A stretch of DNA of 64,000 nt from positions 62,001-126,000 of the forward strand of contig JAGOAX010000002.1 of assembly GCA_017983695.1 (NCBI GenBank). Reading direction: 5' to 3'. The notes beneath the pieces were generated by a model. That model did no database searches and was not told where the DNA came from. It saw nothing but the letters and a program-made list of their open reading frames with translations. This stretch comes from Ferruginibacter sp. GTDB lineage: Bacteria > Bacteroidota > Bacteroidia > Chitinophagales > Chitinophagaceae. Position numbers and translations under genes: made by a program. Below, one piece after another: positions 27,546 through 36,292 of this stretch. Every line of letters starts with the position of its first letter. Position 1 is the stretch's first letter.

Positions 27546-29621
27546 TTACTGCTTAAAATATCTTGATGCAAATTGTAAAAAGTACGGCCAGTTTGGTCCA
27601 ACAGTGTGGCCGCCATTATGCTGACGAAAAGCAATATCTCCACTGTCGAGTAATGTTTGTTCGGCAGGATATTCGGTTGTACCTAAATCTTTTTTGCCCA
27701 GTAATGTATACACCGACCCTGCATGCACACCACCTAAAAACATTCCTTTAGCATCCACCCATTTACCTTCCACATTTGGTGAACCTGAACTGATGAACAC
27801 CGGACGGGGTGCACAAAGCGCAACCAGTTCATGTGCATCAACCGGTAAATCGTTTTGTGTTAAAGGGTTTGCAGCATACTTAATAAAGTTGCCTGCAAAC
27901 CAGTGATACTCTCCACTTGAAGCAAGGTTCTCTACCTGCTCGCCATAAATGCGGCGCAAAATTTTTGCACCACCTGCACCTGATGAACCAATACAACCAA
28001 TAGCAATTCTTGGTTCAAAAGCCATTGTAACTAATGCTGCTTTCCCATATCTTGATAAACCTTCAATAGCAATTTTTTTTGCATCAACTGTTGCATCTGT
28101 TTCAAAATAATCTATTGCACGGCTAGCACCCCATGCCCATGCACGGAGTGTACCCCAATCATCTGGTTTTCTATGTTGCCCTTTATTTACCAAACCAATA
28201 ATGCCTTGTGTTAAACCTGCACCATTATCAGCCTGGTAACTGGTGGGTACAATTATTGCAAAGCCCCATCCTTTTTCCAACACTTGTTCCTGCCAGCTTT
28301 TCTGCACCACTGTCCCTGCCGGCGGTTGTGGTAACCGAAACCCTGCTGGGAAAATAAAACCAAACTCCATTATTACCGGAACAGGCTTTGTATTGTTTTT
28401 TGGTGTGGTGAGTGAAAGTTGTATATCCACTTTCAGTTGTGGATACAATGAATTATCTACATGCCCCAATAAATTTTTTGTAACAGCTGCAATACCTCCA
28501 ATAACAGTATCAATCGTACTTGTAACTTCCCATATTACTTTCGGTGTATTCTTTGGCACACGGCCATAAATTTCTTTATTAAAGTCTTCTGCAATTTCAG
28601 GCCTTCTTTTATTCCACCATGTTTTGGCATCAGTTACTTTTTTACCATTTTTTAAAACTAATGGGTCGGGCAATGAAGTGTACTGTGTTGCTTTTGCTTC
28701 ATCGCTGTTAGCAGCATTGGGTGCAGCAGGGTTACCGGAAGGACCTGGTCTTTTATCAGCTATGTTTATATTGATTTGCGAAAGCATGTTTGTATAATCA
28801 TCCTGTGTGGCCAGTTGCTGCAGCTTTGCTGCTTTATCATTAGTTTGCCATGTTCTAATATGTTCAGCAACTTCAATCATCGGTGCAATCATGATATCTT
28901 TTTCCTGCTGCTTAATGTAAGCAAGAATTTTTCGGTGGTCTTCAATGGTAACATTTAAACTGTTGCCACCACCCACACCATGAAATAAAATAACCAGTAA
29001 AGAGTTTGTTGTAATGGCTTTATCTACCCATTCCTTCATTTGCTCAAAACTGTGATTGTTTACAACATAGCAATCTGTATTATACAAATCCACTTCGTTT
29101 ATTTTGTGCATTTCATTTCGTACGGCTCTTGCAGCAATAAAATCAGGTTTCATGCCGTTCATAAATAATGAGTCGTCAATCTTCATATCGCCGCAGGTAA
29201 ATGCAAATGTTCTTTTTGTTTTGTTATCTATTGATTGCAGAAAAAGATTTGTCATTCTTGTTTCATCCACCATGCGTTTAACACTGTAATTGTTCAGGTC
29301 ATAATCTTTGCTTACCCATTCTCTTCCTACCCCACCCATGCAGGGATGATATAAAGTATGATTACCAAGTTCATAACCTTTGGCGGCAAGATTTTTCCAG
29401 TCTTTAAGTCTTGTTTGCATAGAGGTTGAAAAAGCTGTAATATAAAATGTGGCTTTAAGCCCCAGCGAATCCAGCACAGGTACAGCATTATCCAGGTGTT
29501 CGTTGATGGCATCATCGTAAGTAATTACAACTGCAGCTTTTTTGCCACGCCATGCAGGGTTGAATTGTGCAAAGCTGCCAACACTGCTGAAGAAGAAAAT
29601 AAGTGTAAATAAATTTTTCAT
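27546..29621 (-). CDS. CE4 polysaccharide deacetylase - CE15 glucuronoyl esterase fusion
   Basis: The 691-residue exported protein (signal peptide to about 19, GSFAQ) has two catalytic domains. Residues ~24-255 are a NodB/CE4 domain with the Asp pair TYDDA (D36-D37), metal His residues in GNHTLYH (H88, H92) and LFHGVG. After a linker rich in Asn, Ala and Pro (about 285-310), residues ~315-691 are CE15: nucleophile Ser523 in GLSRYGKAAL and catalytic His672 in GGHTV. The usual acidic residue position holds Ser546 (SSGAGG); Glu618 (NVEGKWVDAKG) may replace it, as in some bacterial CE15. The protein would strip acetyl groups and cut lignin-glucuronate esters on the same chain. Confidence 0.9.
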   Translation of the reverse strand: MKNLFTLIFFFSSVGSFAQFNPAWRGKKAAVVITYDDAINEHLDNAVPVLDSLGLKATFYITAFSTSMQTRLKDWKNLAAKGYELGNHTLYHPCMGGVGREWVSKDYDLNNYSVKRMVDETRMTNLFLQSIDNKTKRTFAFTCGDMKIDDSLFMNGMKPDFIAARAVRNEMHKINEVDLYNTDCYVVNNHSFEQMKEWVDKAITTNSLLVILFHGVGGGNSLNVTIEDHRKILAYIKQQEKDIMIAPMIEVAEHIRTWQTNDKAAKLQQLATQDDYTNMLSQININIADKRPGPSGNPAAPNAANSDEAKATQYTSLPDPLVLKNGKKVTDAKTWWNKRRPEIAEDFNKEIYGRVPKNTPKVIWEVTSTIDTVIGGIAAVTKNLLGHVDNSLYPQLKVDIQLSLTTPKNNTKPVPVIMEFGFIFPAGFRLPQPPAGTVVQKSWQEQVLEKGWGFAIIVPTSYQADNGAGLTQGIIGLVNKGQHRKPDDWGTLRAWAWGASRAIDYFETDATVDAKKIAIEGLSRYGKAALVTMAFEPRIAIGCIGSSGAGGAKILRRIYGEQVENLASSGEYHWFAGNFIKYAANPLTQNDLPVDAHELVALCAPRPVFISSGSPNVEGKWVDAKGMFLGGVHAGSVYTLLGKKDLGTTEYPAEQTLLDSGDIAFRQHNGGHTVGPNWPYFLQFASRYFKQ

Positions 29622-29635
29622 TGTTACTCTTTTTT

Positions 29636-29709
29636 AAACACATAAGAAACATAAGACATTTAAGGAAGGTAATCTCTTTTCTTATGTTTCTTATCTGCCT
29701 TATGTGGTT
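29636..29709. repeat. Palindromic intergenic element, copy 2
   Basis: A 74-bp inverted repeat runs from AACACATAAGAAACATAAG to CTGCCTTATGTGGTT. It is back to back with copy 3 in the gap between GH43 and the CE4-CE15 gene. Confidence 0.88.
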
Positions 29710-29718
29710 AATTTTTTT

Positions 29719-29806
29719 GAACCACATAAGGCACATTAGGTAATAAAGAAATACAAAAGGGAACACAGTATTTTCTTCTTATGTTTCTTATTTGCCTTAT
29801 GTGGTT
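29719..29806. repeat. Palindromic intergenic element, copy 3
   Basis: An 88-bp copy, the longest, with GAACCACATAAGGCACAT and TTTGCCTTATGTGGTT arms and an expanded centre. It ends 10 bp before the GH43 stop codon. Confidence 0.88.
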
Positions 29807-29815
29807 AAATATTTT

Positions 29816-31381
29816 TTATTGTTCAATTTTAAACCAGTCAAAATCTGCAAAGCCACCGGTTTGTTTGGTTGCATAATTAAATAAGCCAAAACGGTAACCC
29901 ATAAAATGAGGAAGGGTGTACCTCATATTAAGCGTTGTGCCTGCTGTAATCCAGTTTTTTCCATCCAGGCTGTAAAAAAAATGGGCTGTATCTTTTTTAT
30001 TGGTAAAATCACATTGCGCTTTAAAATAAACTACGTTTTGTTTTAAGGGAGCAGATACTATTTCTTCGGCTTTACCACCGCTGGCATTTATCATTACAAT
30101 TTGTTTATTACTGCCATTTAGTTTCACTCCTATTAAGCCATAATTTTTTTGCAATAAACACAGCCCGGCAAAGTCGCCATCTTTCATATTAGATACGTCC
30201 AATGCAATGCTGCCTGTACACATAGGGCCAATGGTCCGCTGTGTTAATGTATTTCGTGCCAGCAAAAATGATGTATCCAGCCTGCCGGTTTTAAGCCGTA
30301 GATAACCTTTTCTTTCTGTAACTGACCAAAGTTTATTATCAGGGTTATGATTCCATTGCCAAGCCAATGGTAATGCTCTTTCATTTTTTCTACGTTTAAA
30401 ATCATCAGATGCAACAATGCCGGGAATTAAACTTTTGTTTGCAGGAAGATTTAATAGCTGCGCCACTTTACCATCTATACCAAGGACAGGCCAGCCATCT
30501 TCCCATTTTACAGGAACCAAATAAGGAATGCGGCCCACAGCGCCATAGTCCTGAAAAAGATATGCGTACCAATCGCCTTCGGGTGTTTCTATTAACCCTC
30601 CCTGTGCCACACCAATATCCTGCAGTGCTATTCTGCCTTCGTAAGGTCCGGTAATTTTATCTGCTCTATGAATAACAACAGTACGCATACCATCTTTGGG
30701 CCAAGTAATATTGAACAAATAATATTTGCCATCTTTTTTAAACAGTTGCGAACCTTCGCCTAATACGCTATTGCCTATACTTTGCGTGGGCTGTGTGGAA
30801 TTTTCAACAACTACCTGGTTAATGCCACCTTCTTTAATACCTGAAACATCTGCATTCAATTCAACCAGTGTCAATTTACGGTTACCATACAACATATATA
30901 CTTTACCATCATCATCAAAAAAAAGAGAATGGTCGTGCAGTGCCGGACGAAAAGTTTTTTCTTTCCAGATACCTTGCTCAATATTTTGTGTGGAATAGAT
31001 ATGTGTTTTACCGCTTGTTGCTGCAAATGTGCTTACATAAAAACTACCGTTATGGTAACGCATACTGCTTGCCCATGAACCACTACCGTATGTTGATTTA
31101 CCGTTTACGAGATTCATGCCATCATTACTTACTAAAGTGTCATAGCAATAATTCACCAGCTTCCAGTTCACCAAATCTTTCGATTTCATTATGGGAACAC
31201 CTGGACTCATGTGCATAGTGGTACTGCTCATATAGTAGGTATCACCCACTCTTATCATAGCCATATCAGGCACATCAGCAAAAAGTATTGGGTTATGCGC
31301 CTGCTTTACCTGTGCAAATGCACTACTAATAGTAAAGCATAGTGAAAAAGTAAAACCGGCTTTTAAAAATTGTATCCGCAT
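29816..31381 (-). CDS. Exported GH43 beta-xylosidase/arabinofuranosidase with C-terminal beta-sandwich
   Basis: The 521-residue protein has a signal peptide to about 23 (SAFAQ). The five-bladed GH43 propeller covers about 27-325, with catalytic Asp in ILFADVPDMAMIR, the pKa-tuning Asp in ALHDHSLFF and the acid Glu in VLGEGSQLF. The C-terminal ~185 residues match the GH43 C2 concanavalin-like domain (DFKRRKNERALPLAWQWNHNPD). That domain normally completes the active site of GH43 beta-xylosidases. The product is expected to be periplasmic and to release xylose or arabinose from xylo-oligomers. Confidence 0.92.
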   Translation of the reverse strand: MRIQFLKAGFTFSLCFTISSAFAQVKQAHNPILFADVPDMAMIRVGDTYYMSSTTMHMSPGVPIMKSKDLVNWKLVNYCYDTLVSNDGMNLVNGKSTYGSGSWASSMRYHNGSFYVSTFAATSGKTHIYSTQNIEQGIWKEKTFRPALHDHSLFFDDDGKVYMLYGNRKLTLVELNADVSGIKEGGINQVVVENSTQPTQSIGNSVLGEGSQLFKKDGKYYLFNITWPKDGMRTVVIHRADKITGPYEGRIALQDIGVAQGGLIETPEGDWYAYLFQDYGAVGRIPYLVPVKWEDGWPVLGIDGKVAQLLNLPANKSLIPGIVASDDFKRRKNERALPLAWQWNHNPDNKLWSVTERKGYLRLKTGRLDTSFLLARNTLTQRTIGPMCTGSIALDVSNMKDGDFAGLCLLQKNYGLIGVKLNGSNKQIVMINASGGKAEEIVSAPLKQNVVYFKAQCDFTNKKDTAHFFYSLDGKNWITAGTTLNMRYTLPHFMGYRFGLFNYATKQTGGFADFDWFKIEQ

Positions 31382-31425
31382 TGCTGTAGCTATTTTATGG
31401 AAGCTGCTGTTTTTGTTTTTCTATT

Positions 31426-33351
31426 TTAGTTATCAGTTCTGAACGGAGAAGCCGGCAAATTTTCTTTGTTATATAAATTCGGATTCATCGGGTTATCCGA
31501 CCATGCATAACGTACATGTATCGGATTGGCAACAGCATCATTCCAAATAATTATTTTATCGCCTTCTATTTTTGTTTTGGCCCAAACAAATTTTTTATCA
31601 GCCCCGGCTATGGCAAATTCTGCCGGGGCTTCGTTATCGTTGGTAGTTAAACCACTTCCTGTATTGCTAAAGCTGATAATTATTTTATTTCCTTCAATAG
31701 CATGTGATTGATAAATTGGACCGGAGTGAAAAATATTTTCTCCATAAGCATTTTTTAATGCTGCTAATGCAAGGCGTTCGCCAACTGTTTTTTTATTATC
31801 AGGATGAATGTCATTCCATTCGCCTAAATCAATAGCAACGGCCATTGCCGTATTGGTAACTGATAAAGATTTTAATTGTGCTTCCCGTAATTCTGCCCAC
31901 TGACTTTCCGAAGGAATATAATTTGCATCCATATAATTGGGCAACTGTACAAATAAGAAAGGAATATCGCCTTGCTGCCACTTATTTCTCCAGTCAACTA
32001 TTTGTGCCGGTTGCAACTTTGTATACTCTGCTGCCCTGCCGCTATTACTTTCCCCTTGGTACCAAACAAAACCTTTTATAGTATAATTAATAACAGGAGC
32101 TACCATGGCGTTATACAAGGCAGCTGGTTGATTTTGTGCAGCAATACCGCCGCCACCGCCAAATCCACCACGGGGAATAAACACATCACCCACTTTATAT
32201 TGCCAGGTTCCTTTAAGGTCAACAGTATCGGTACCGGAAAAAATACAATAAGGTTTATCCGGAACAAATCCTCCTTTACCGTTTGTATTAGTTACCCGTA
32301 TTACAAAAATATTTTTACCAGCTTTTAATACATCGTTTGGTACAGTGTATCTTCTTTGCGGATATTGATACGTAGTGTTACCAATTTTTTTTCCATTGAT
32401 GTACAATTCATCAGCGTCAATAATTCTTCCTAAAAATACTTTGGCAGGTTTACTAATCATAGATGCAGGCACATCAATTTCTCTTCTGTACCATACCACT
32501 CCGTTTAAATCTTTAATGCCCTGGTCTTCCCAATAACCGGGAATATTGATATTCTTCCATCCTTTTGGTATGTAAGTTTCATCAAACCATTTTTTTTCTC
32601 CCGTTATTCCTGCATCTGTATTTTGTGCAATAGGGTTGCCAGCAGCAGGCCTGCGGTTAAAGCTGTTGATATAAGCAGTGTCTTTATTTTTTTTAATAGT
32701 GCTGGTTAACGAAGAAAAATCTTTCAACCCTTCTTCACTTGTCCATGCTTCAATAGGTGTGCCGCCCACACTGGCATTGATGATACCGATGGGTACTTTA
32801 AATTTTTCAAAAAGCTGCTTTGCAAAAAAATATGCCACGGCAGAAAATGGCCTCACTTCCTCACCCACAGCCGGTTTCCAATAACCCGTTGGTAAATTAT
32901 TTTGCGGCCCTTGTAAATTTGTTAGTGTTGAAATTAAGAACTGCCTTATCTGCGGATTGTTTGCTTCAGCAATATCTTTTGCATAAGTAACATCATGAAT
33001 ATTCAACTGATGCACCATATTGCTTTGCCCGCTGCAAAACCATACATCACCAAACAAAATTTCTTTCAACGTAATTTTATTGCCGCCAATAATATCAATA
33101 GTGTAAGGGCCGCCTGCTTTAGTAGGTGGTAGTATTACTTTCCAGTTTCCGGCAGCATCGGCTTTTGTTTTGTAAGTTTTATTATTAAACCGTACACTCA
33201 GTTTTTCATTAGCAGCAGCCCAGCCCCATATATTTACTTTTGCATCCCGTTGCAAAATCATGCTGTCTCTTACCAATTGGGGAAGTTTTATTTGTGCTGA
33301 TACACTAAAATATAAAACTGTGTTCAGCAGTAAAATAATAATTGATTTCAT
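31426..33351 (-). CDS. Exported SASA-family acetylesterase with inserted jelly-roll (CE20-like)
   Basis: The 641-residue protein has a signal peptide to about 19 and an N-terminal beta domain. Its SGNH core is split in two: SGQSNM (about 108) and WYQGESN (about 428) with EWNDIHPDNK (about 505) supplying the catalytic Asp/His. Between them, residues ~260-375 form a GH2-like galactose-binding jelly-roll (VVWYRREIDVPASM, LYINGKKIG). This architecture is that of the sialate-O-acetylesterase group, which includes the CE20 xyloglucan/xylan acetylesterases. In this setting it probably deacetylates xylan oligomers. It is 6 bp downstream of the cupin gene. Confidence 0.9.
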   Translation of the reverse strand: MKSIIILLLNTVLYFSVSAQIKLPQLVRDSMILQRDAKVNIWGWAAANEKLSVRFNNKTYKTKADAAGNWKVILPPTKAGGPYTIDIIGGNKITLKEILFGDVWFCSGQSNMVHQLNIHDVTYAKDIAEANNPQIRQFLISTLTNLQGPQNNLPTGYWKPAVGEEVRPFSAVAYFFAKQLFEKFKVPIGIINASVGGTPIEAWTSEEGLKDFSSLTSTIKKNKDTAYINSFNRRPAAGNPIAQNTDAGITGEKKWFDETYIPKGWKNINIPGYWEDQGIKDLNGVVWYRREIDVPASMISKPAKVFLGRIIDADELYINGKKIGNTTYQYPQRRYTVPNDVLKAGKNIFVIRVTNTNGKGGFVPDKPYCIFSGTDTVDLKGTWQYKVGDVFIPRGGFGGGGGIAAQNQPAALYNAMVAPVINYTIKGFVWYQGESNSGRAAEYTKLQPAQIVDWRNKWQQGDIPFLFVQLPNYMDANYIPSESQWAELREAQLKSLSVTNTAMAVAIDLGEWNDIHPDNKKTVGERLALAALKNAYGENIFHSGPIYQSHAIEGNKIIISFSNTGSGLTTNDNEAPAEFAIAGADKKFVWAKTKIEGDKIIIWNDAVANPIHVRYAWSDNPMNPNLYNKENLPASPFRTDN

Positions 33352-33357
33352 AATTTT

Positions 33358-34122
33358 TTATTCAAATTGAAAAGCGAAATATGTTGCCGGTTTGGTACCA
33401 ATATTTTTTATAGCGTGAGATACATTACTGCCGAGATAATAAAAACCTCCGATATCTGTTTTAACAATACCATTGCCCAACTGCATTTCTGTATCCCCTT
33501 CCAGCATCCAAACAATTTCTTCGGCACGGTGGGTGTGGGGCTCATGGCTTTTTAACCCTTCTTTCAAAGTGGTTACATGCATTTCAAAACGCTTTTGCAT
33601 GGGGGTGGGTTGTTCAAAAAAATCACGCCGGCTGCCGCCGTTGTTATTAGGTTTATACATTATTGTTTCCCATACTTTTACAATTGATTTATTGTTGCGC
33701 TGAGTATCTATTGGTTTTTTACTGCGGTATTTCATTGCAAAAAAACTGCACAATTCGTTGCCACTATTCTTTAATGAAAATTTTTGCCCGGGCATTAAAA
33801 CTGCAACACTTCCGGGGGATAAATGAAAAATTGTATCTTTTATTCTTAAGTTACAATTTCCTGATTTAATAATCATAAGCTGCTCCTGATTGGATGGAAT
33901 GAATTGCCTGCTATTTTTTTTACCTGATAATGTATTTGCACTTATTTGCATCCATTCAAAATCATGCACTTTGCCTTCCAGTAAAATACTTGTATTTATT
34001 GTATTCTTATTTATCTGCGGCTGTTTCCATTCATAACTGCCGGACAGTACAGAATCTTGTTGTGCCAGAACAAAATTGGGACTTAAAACAAAAAGTAGAA
34101 GTGTGCTTATTTTGAAATTCAT
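33358..34122 (-). CDS. Exported bicupin protein
   Basis: The 254-residue protein has a signal peptide to about 20 (FVLAQ) and two cupin barrels. The C-terminal one keeps a metal site (SHEPHTHRAEEIVW, about 190-203) and a later His in GSNVSHAIKN. The N-terminal one (about 80-130, FHLSPGSVAVLMPGQ) has lost the His residues. The layout resembles ureidoglycine aminohydrolase and the KdgF type that linearises unsaturated uronates, but the export signal is unusual for either. No reaction is assigned. It belongs to the transcript with the CE20-like esterase. Confidence 0.78.
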   Translation of the reverse strand: MNFKISTLLLFVLSPNFVLAQQDSVLSGSYEWKQPQINKNTINTSILLEGKVHDFEWMQISANTLSGKKNSRQFIPSNQEQLMIIKSGNCNLRIKDTIFHLSPGSVAVLMPGQKFSLKNSGNELCSFFAMKYRSKKPIDTQRNNKSIVKVWETIMYKPNNNGGSRRDFFEQPTPMQKRFEMHVTTLKEGLKSHEPHTHRAEEIVWMLEGDTEMQLGNGIVKTDIGGFYYLGSNVSHAIKNIGTKPATYFAFQFE

Positions 34123-34142
34123 AAAAATATTTTTTCAGTTTA

Positions 34143-34553
34143 TTATTCTGGCAATTCAGTAAATAATTCATTTACCATTTGCTTACTTCCTCCATTAACA
34201 ATGTTTGTACTATTAAAATTCAACAATACTCCTTTTGCTTTTTGCAACAACTTCATATAGGTGAGCAGCTGTGCTTCATGCACTGGGAGTATGCCATCCA
34301 TTGCTTTTAATTCAACCACTATTAAATCTTCAACTAGAAAATCCAAGCGGTAATCAGTATCTAGTACAAGGCCTTTATAATTAACTGGCACCAGCAACTG
34401 GCTTTTGAAATTAATATTTCGCAGACTGAATTCTTTTTTCATGCAGTCGTGATAAACACTTTCAAGTAAACCCGGCCCTAAATGTTTATGCACCTCAATA
34501 GCGCAACCAATTATTTGGTAGGTGAGCTCACTTAATTGTTTTTTAGTAACCAT
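34143..34553 (-). CDS. GxxExxY protein with PD-(D/E)XK-like signature
   Basis: The start is placed at the ATG at 34553 (MVTKKQLSELTYQ); a longer frame from 34589 begins inside the palindromic repeat and is rejected. The protein of about 136 residues carries the family's defining segment, LGPGLLESVYHDC, preceded by GCAIEVHKHLG. The middle segment YRLDFLVEDLIVVELKA has the D...ExK spacing of PD-(D/E)XK nucleases. The function of this widespread family is unknown. It has no relation to glycan genes. Palindrome copy 4 starts 12 bp upstream of the start codon. Confidence 0.85.
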   Translation of the reverse strand: MVTKKQLSELTYQIIGCAIEVHKHLGPGLLESVYHDCMKKEFSLRNINFKSQLLVPVNYKGLVLDTDYRLDFLVEDLIVVELKAMDGILPVHEAQLLTYMKLLQKAKGVLLNFNSTNIVNGGSKQMVNELFTELPE

Positions 34554-34565
34554 GTTATTTTTTTT

Positions 34566-34641
34566 AACCACATAAGAAACAAAAGGCACATAAGGAAATG
34601 AGTTGTTGCTTTCTTATGTTTCTGATATGCCTTATGTGGTT
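34566..34641. repeat. Palindromic intergenic element, copy 4
   Basis: A 76-bp inverted repeat bounded by AACCACATAAG and CTTATGTGGTT. It forms the 5' leader of the GxxExxY gene and follows the stop of the oxidoreductase gene by 15 bp on the transcribed strand. Confidence 0.9.
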
Positions 34642-34656
34642 TATTTTTTCCTCTTA

Positions 34657-36045
34657 CTATTTCGTTTCAAACCCTTTCCGCTGCACCCTGCTCAACATCT
34701 TTGTTGCCTCCGCATCATCTTTAAATTTTTCTTTTTCAGGGTTCCAGTAAATTTTTCGGTTTAGTTTCATTGCAATGTGGTGCAACAAGCATGCACTGCA
34801 ACTACGGTGTGCTTCCTCTGCCGGTGCAATAGTGGCTTTGTTATCTCTTATCGCTTCCAGCCAGTTGCCATGATGGCTTTTGCTTACGGTAAAATGAAAT
34901 TCATTTTCGCCGATTACAGATGTGAGTAGATTTGGGTCGCTGGCATCTAATTTTTTTGCCTGCGTTGCTCCCTTATTTCCATCAGACGCAGTTACCTGGT
35001 AATCGCCTCTGCTAACAAATATCCAGCCCTTGGTGCCTTCAAACTTTATCCCGTTATCAAATTCATTACTCACAATCATGTGTACACCGTTTGCATATAG
35101 AGCATGTGTTTTAAAAATGCCATGCACATTCCATAATCCTCCGGTTGCAAATTCAGCTTTCTCACTCCAAATTTCTGTGGGGCCGCTGCGTTCCATACCC
35201 ATGCCCCAATGTGCACTGTCAATATGATGACTGCCCCAACCGGTAATCATACCTGCACCAAATTGTTCGCAACGCAACCAGCCGGGTCTGCCGTAACCAA
35301 CCTGCGGATGCACTCTCTCTTCGGTATAATACACATCCGGTGTTGATGCCAGCCACATATCGTAATTCAAATTTTTGGGAACAGGCATTTCATCTTTCTT
35401 GCCGCCAGCAGGGTCGCCGGGCAAGCCAACATAAATAGTTTTTAAATCGCCAATTCTTCCGTTGCGTACCAACTCTGCTGCATACCTGAATTGTTCTGTG
35501 CTGCGTTGCTGACTGCCTATTTGAAATTTTACACCGCTTTTATTTACCACATCGCTTATTATTCTTCCTTCGGCAATGGTAAGCGATGCAGGCTTCTGCA
35601 TATAAATATGCTTTTTTGCTTTTGCAGCCGCCACACCAATCATAGCATGTGAGTGGTCGGGTGTGCTGATGATGACGGCATCAATATCTTTATTCAACAG
35701 CAGCTCTTTATAATCGCTGTACACTTTTACACCATCGTAAGGCGTACCATTTTTTTTGCTGTAATATTCATTCACTAATTTTTTTCCGTCTTCGGCTCTT
35801 AATGCATCTACATCACACACCGCCATTATCTGTGCAAAATCATGCTGCCATACGCCGGGCATATCATGCCCTCTTGAAATGCGGCCTGCACCAATGGCAG
35901 CTACATTAATTCTGTTGCTCGGCGCATTGCGGCCAAACACACTTGCAGGAACAATGGAAGGAAAACTAAATGCAATGCCGGTGCCGATGGCAGCTTTGGC
36001 AGAGTCGGTTAAAAATTTACGGCGGCCAATGTTTTGTTTTTTCAT
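34657..36045 (-). CDS. Tat-exported Gfo/Idh/MocA-family oxidoreductase
   Basis: The 462-residue protein has a twin-arginine signal (MKKQNIGRRKFL, Arg8-Arg9, hydrophobic to about 35). The Rossmann domain shows AAIGAGRISRGHDMPG. The usual EKP motif appears as MQKPASL (about 152), as in other long exported members. A Trp- and His-rich segment WGSHHIDSAHWGMG follows (about 272). Proteins of this length in Bacteroidota glycan regions are assumed to oxidise or cleave sugar derivatives in the periplasm; some relatives are glycosidases with bound NAD. No substrate is assigned. The first 12 residues match the next gene upstream almost exactly. Confidence 0.86.
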   Translation of the reverse strand: MKKQNIGRRKFLTDSAKAAIGTGIAFSFPSIVPASVFGRNAPSNRINVAAIGAGRISRGHDMPGVWQHDFAQIMAVCDVDALRAEDGKKLVNEYYSKKNGTPYDGVKVYSDYKELLLNKDIDAVIISTPDHSHAMIGVAAAKAKKHIYMQKPASLTIAEGRIISDVVNKSGVKFQIGSQQRSTEQFRYAAELVRNGRIGDLKTIYVGLPGDPAGGKKDEMPVPKNLNYDMWLASTPDVYYTEERVHPQVGYGRPGWLRCEQFGAGMITGWGSHHIDSAHWGMGMERSGPTEIWSEKAEFATGGLWNVHGIFKTHALYANGVHMIVSNEFDNGIKFEGTKGWIFVSRGDYQVTASDGNKGATQAKKLDASDPNLLTSVIGENEFHFTVSKSHHGNWLEAIRDNKATIAPAEEAHRSCSACLLHHIAMKLNRKIYWNPEKEKFKDDAEATKMLSRVQRKGFETK

Positions 36046-36062
36046 ACAGCTTATTTTATTTG

Positions 36063-36150
36063 AGATATATTTTTTTTACCAGCTTTAGCTTTTCATAGCA
36101 TCATCGTTGCGTCGCACTCTTCAACTGTTTGTTCTTTGTTCATCTTTTTT
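36063..36150. repeat. Leader repeat module A with CATCGTTGCGTCGCACTC core
   Basis: About 88 bp shared with the leaders at 40391-40484 and, more diverged, 37498-37621: ACCAGCTT, then TTTTCATAGCATCATCGTTG, CGTCGC and TTCATCTTTTTTTGAACCAC leading into the palindrome. The 26-bp core at 36102-36127 recurs perfectly in inverted orientation at 40581-40606. Confidence 0.75.
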
Positions 36151-36151
36151 T

Positions 36152-36215
36152 GAACCACATAAGGCATATAAGAAACATAAGAAAATCTTATGTGCCTTTG
36201 TGTCTTAGGTGGTTC
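36152..36215. repeat. Palindromic intergenic element, copy 5
   Basis: A 64-bp inverted repeat from GAACCACATAAGGCATATAAG to TGTGTCTTAGGTGGTTC, one of the short copies. Confidence 0.88.
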
Positions 36216-36232
36216 ATTTTCTTTTTCTCACG

Positions 36233-36275
36233 GATAACACAGATTTTCACAAATTGATTTTCATCTGTGTTTATC
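36233..36275. repeat. Hairpin with CACAGAT/ATCTGTG stem
   Basis: GATAACACAGAT pairs with ATCTGTGTTTATC with one bulged base. A further AATCTGTGAG unit follows. ATCTG/ATCAG units are spaced 9-10 bp apart, resembling the 9-bp motif at 9961-9983. Confidence 0.5.
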
Positions 36276-36292
36276 AGCGCAATCTGTGAGCA

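Noticed and set aside
29512..29766. Frame with repeated CLMWFKK and CLMCLKK segments
   Set aside because: It is translation of palindrome copies 2 and 3 and part of the CE4-CE15 gene; the apparent protein repeat is a by-product of the DNA repeat.
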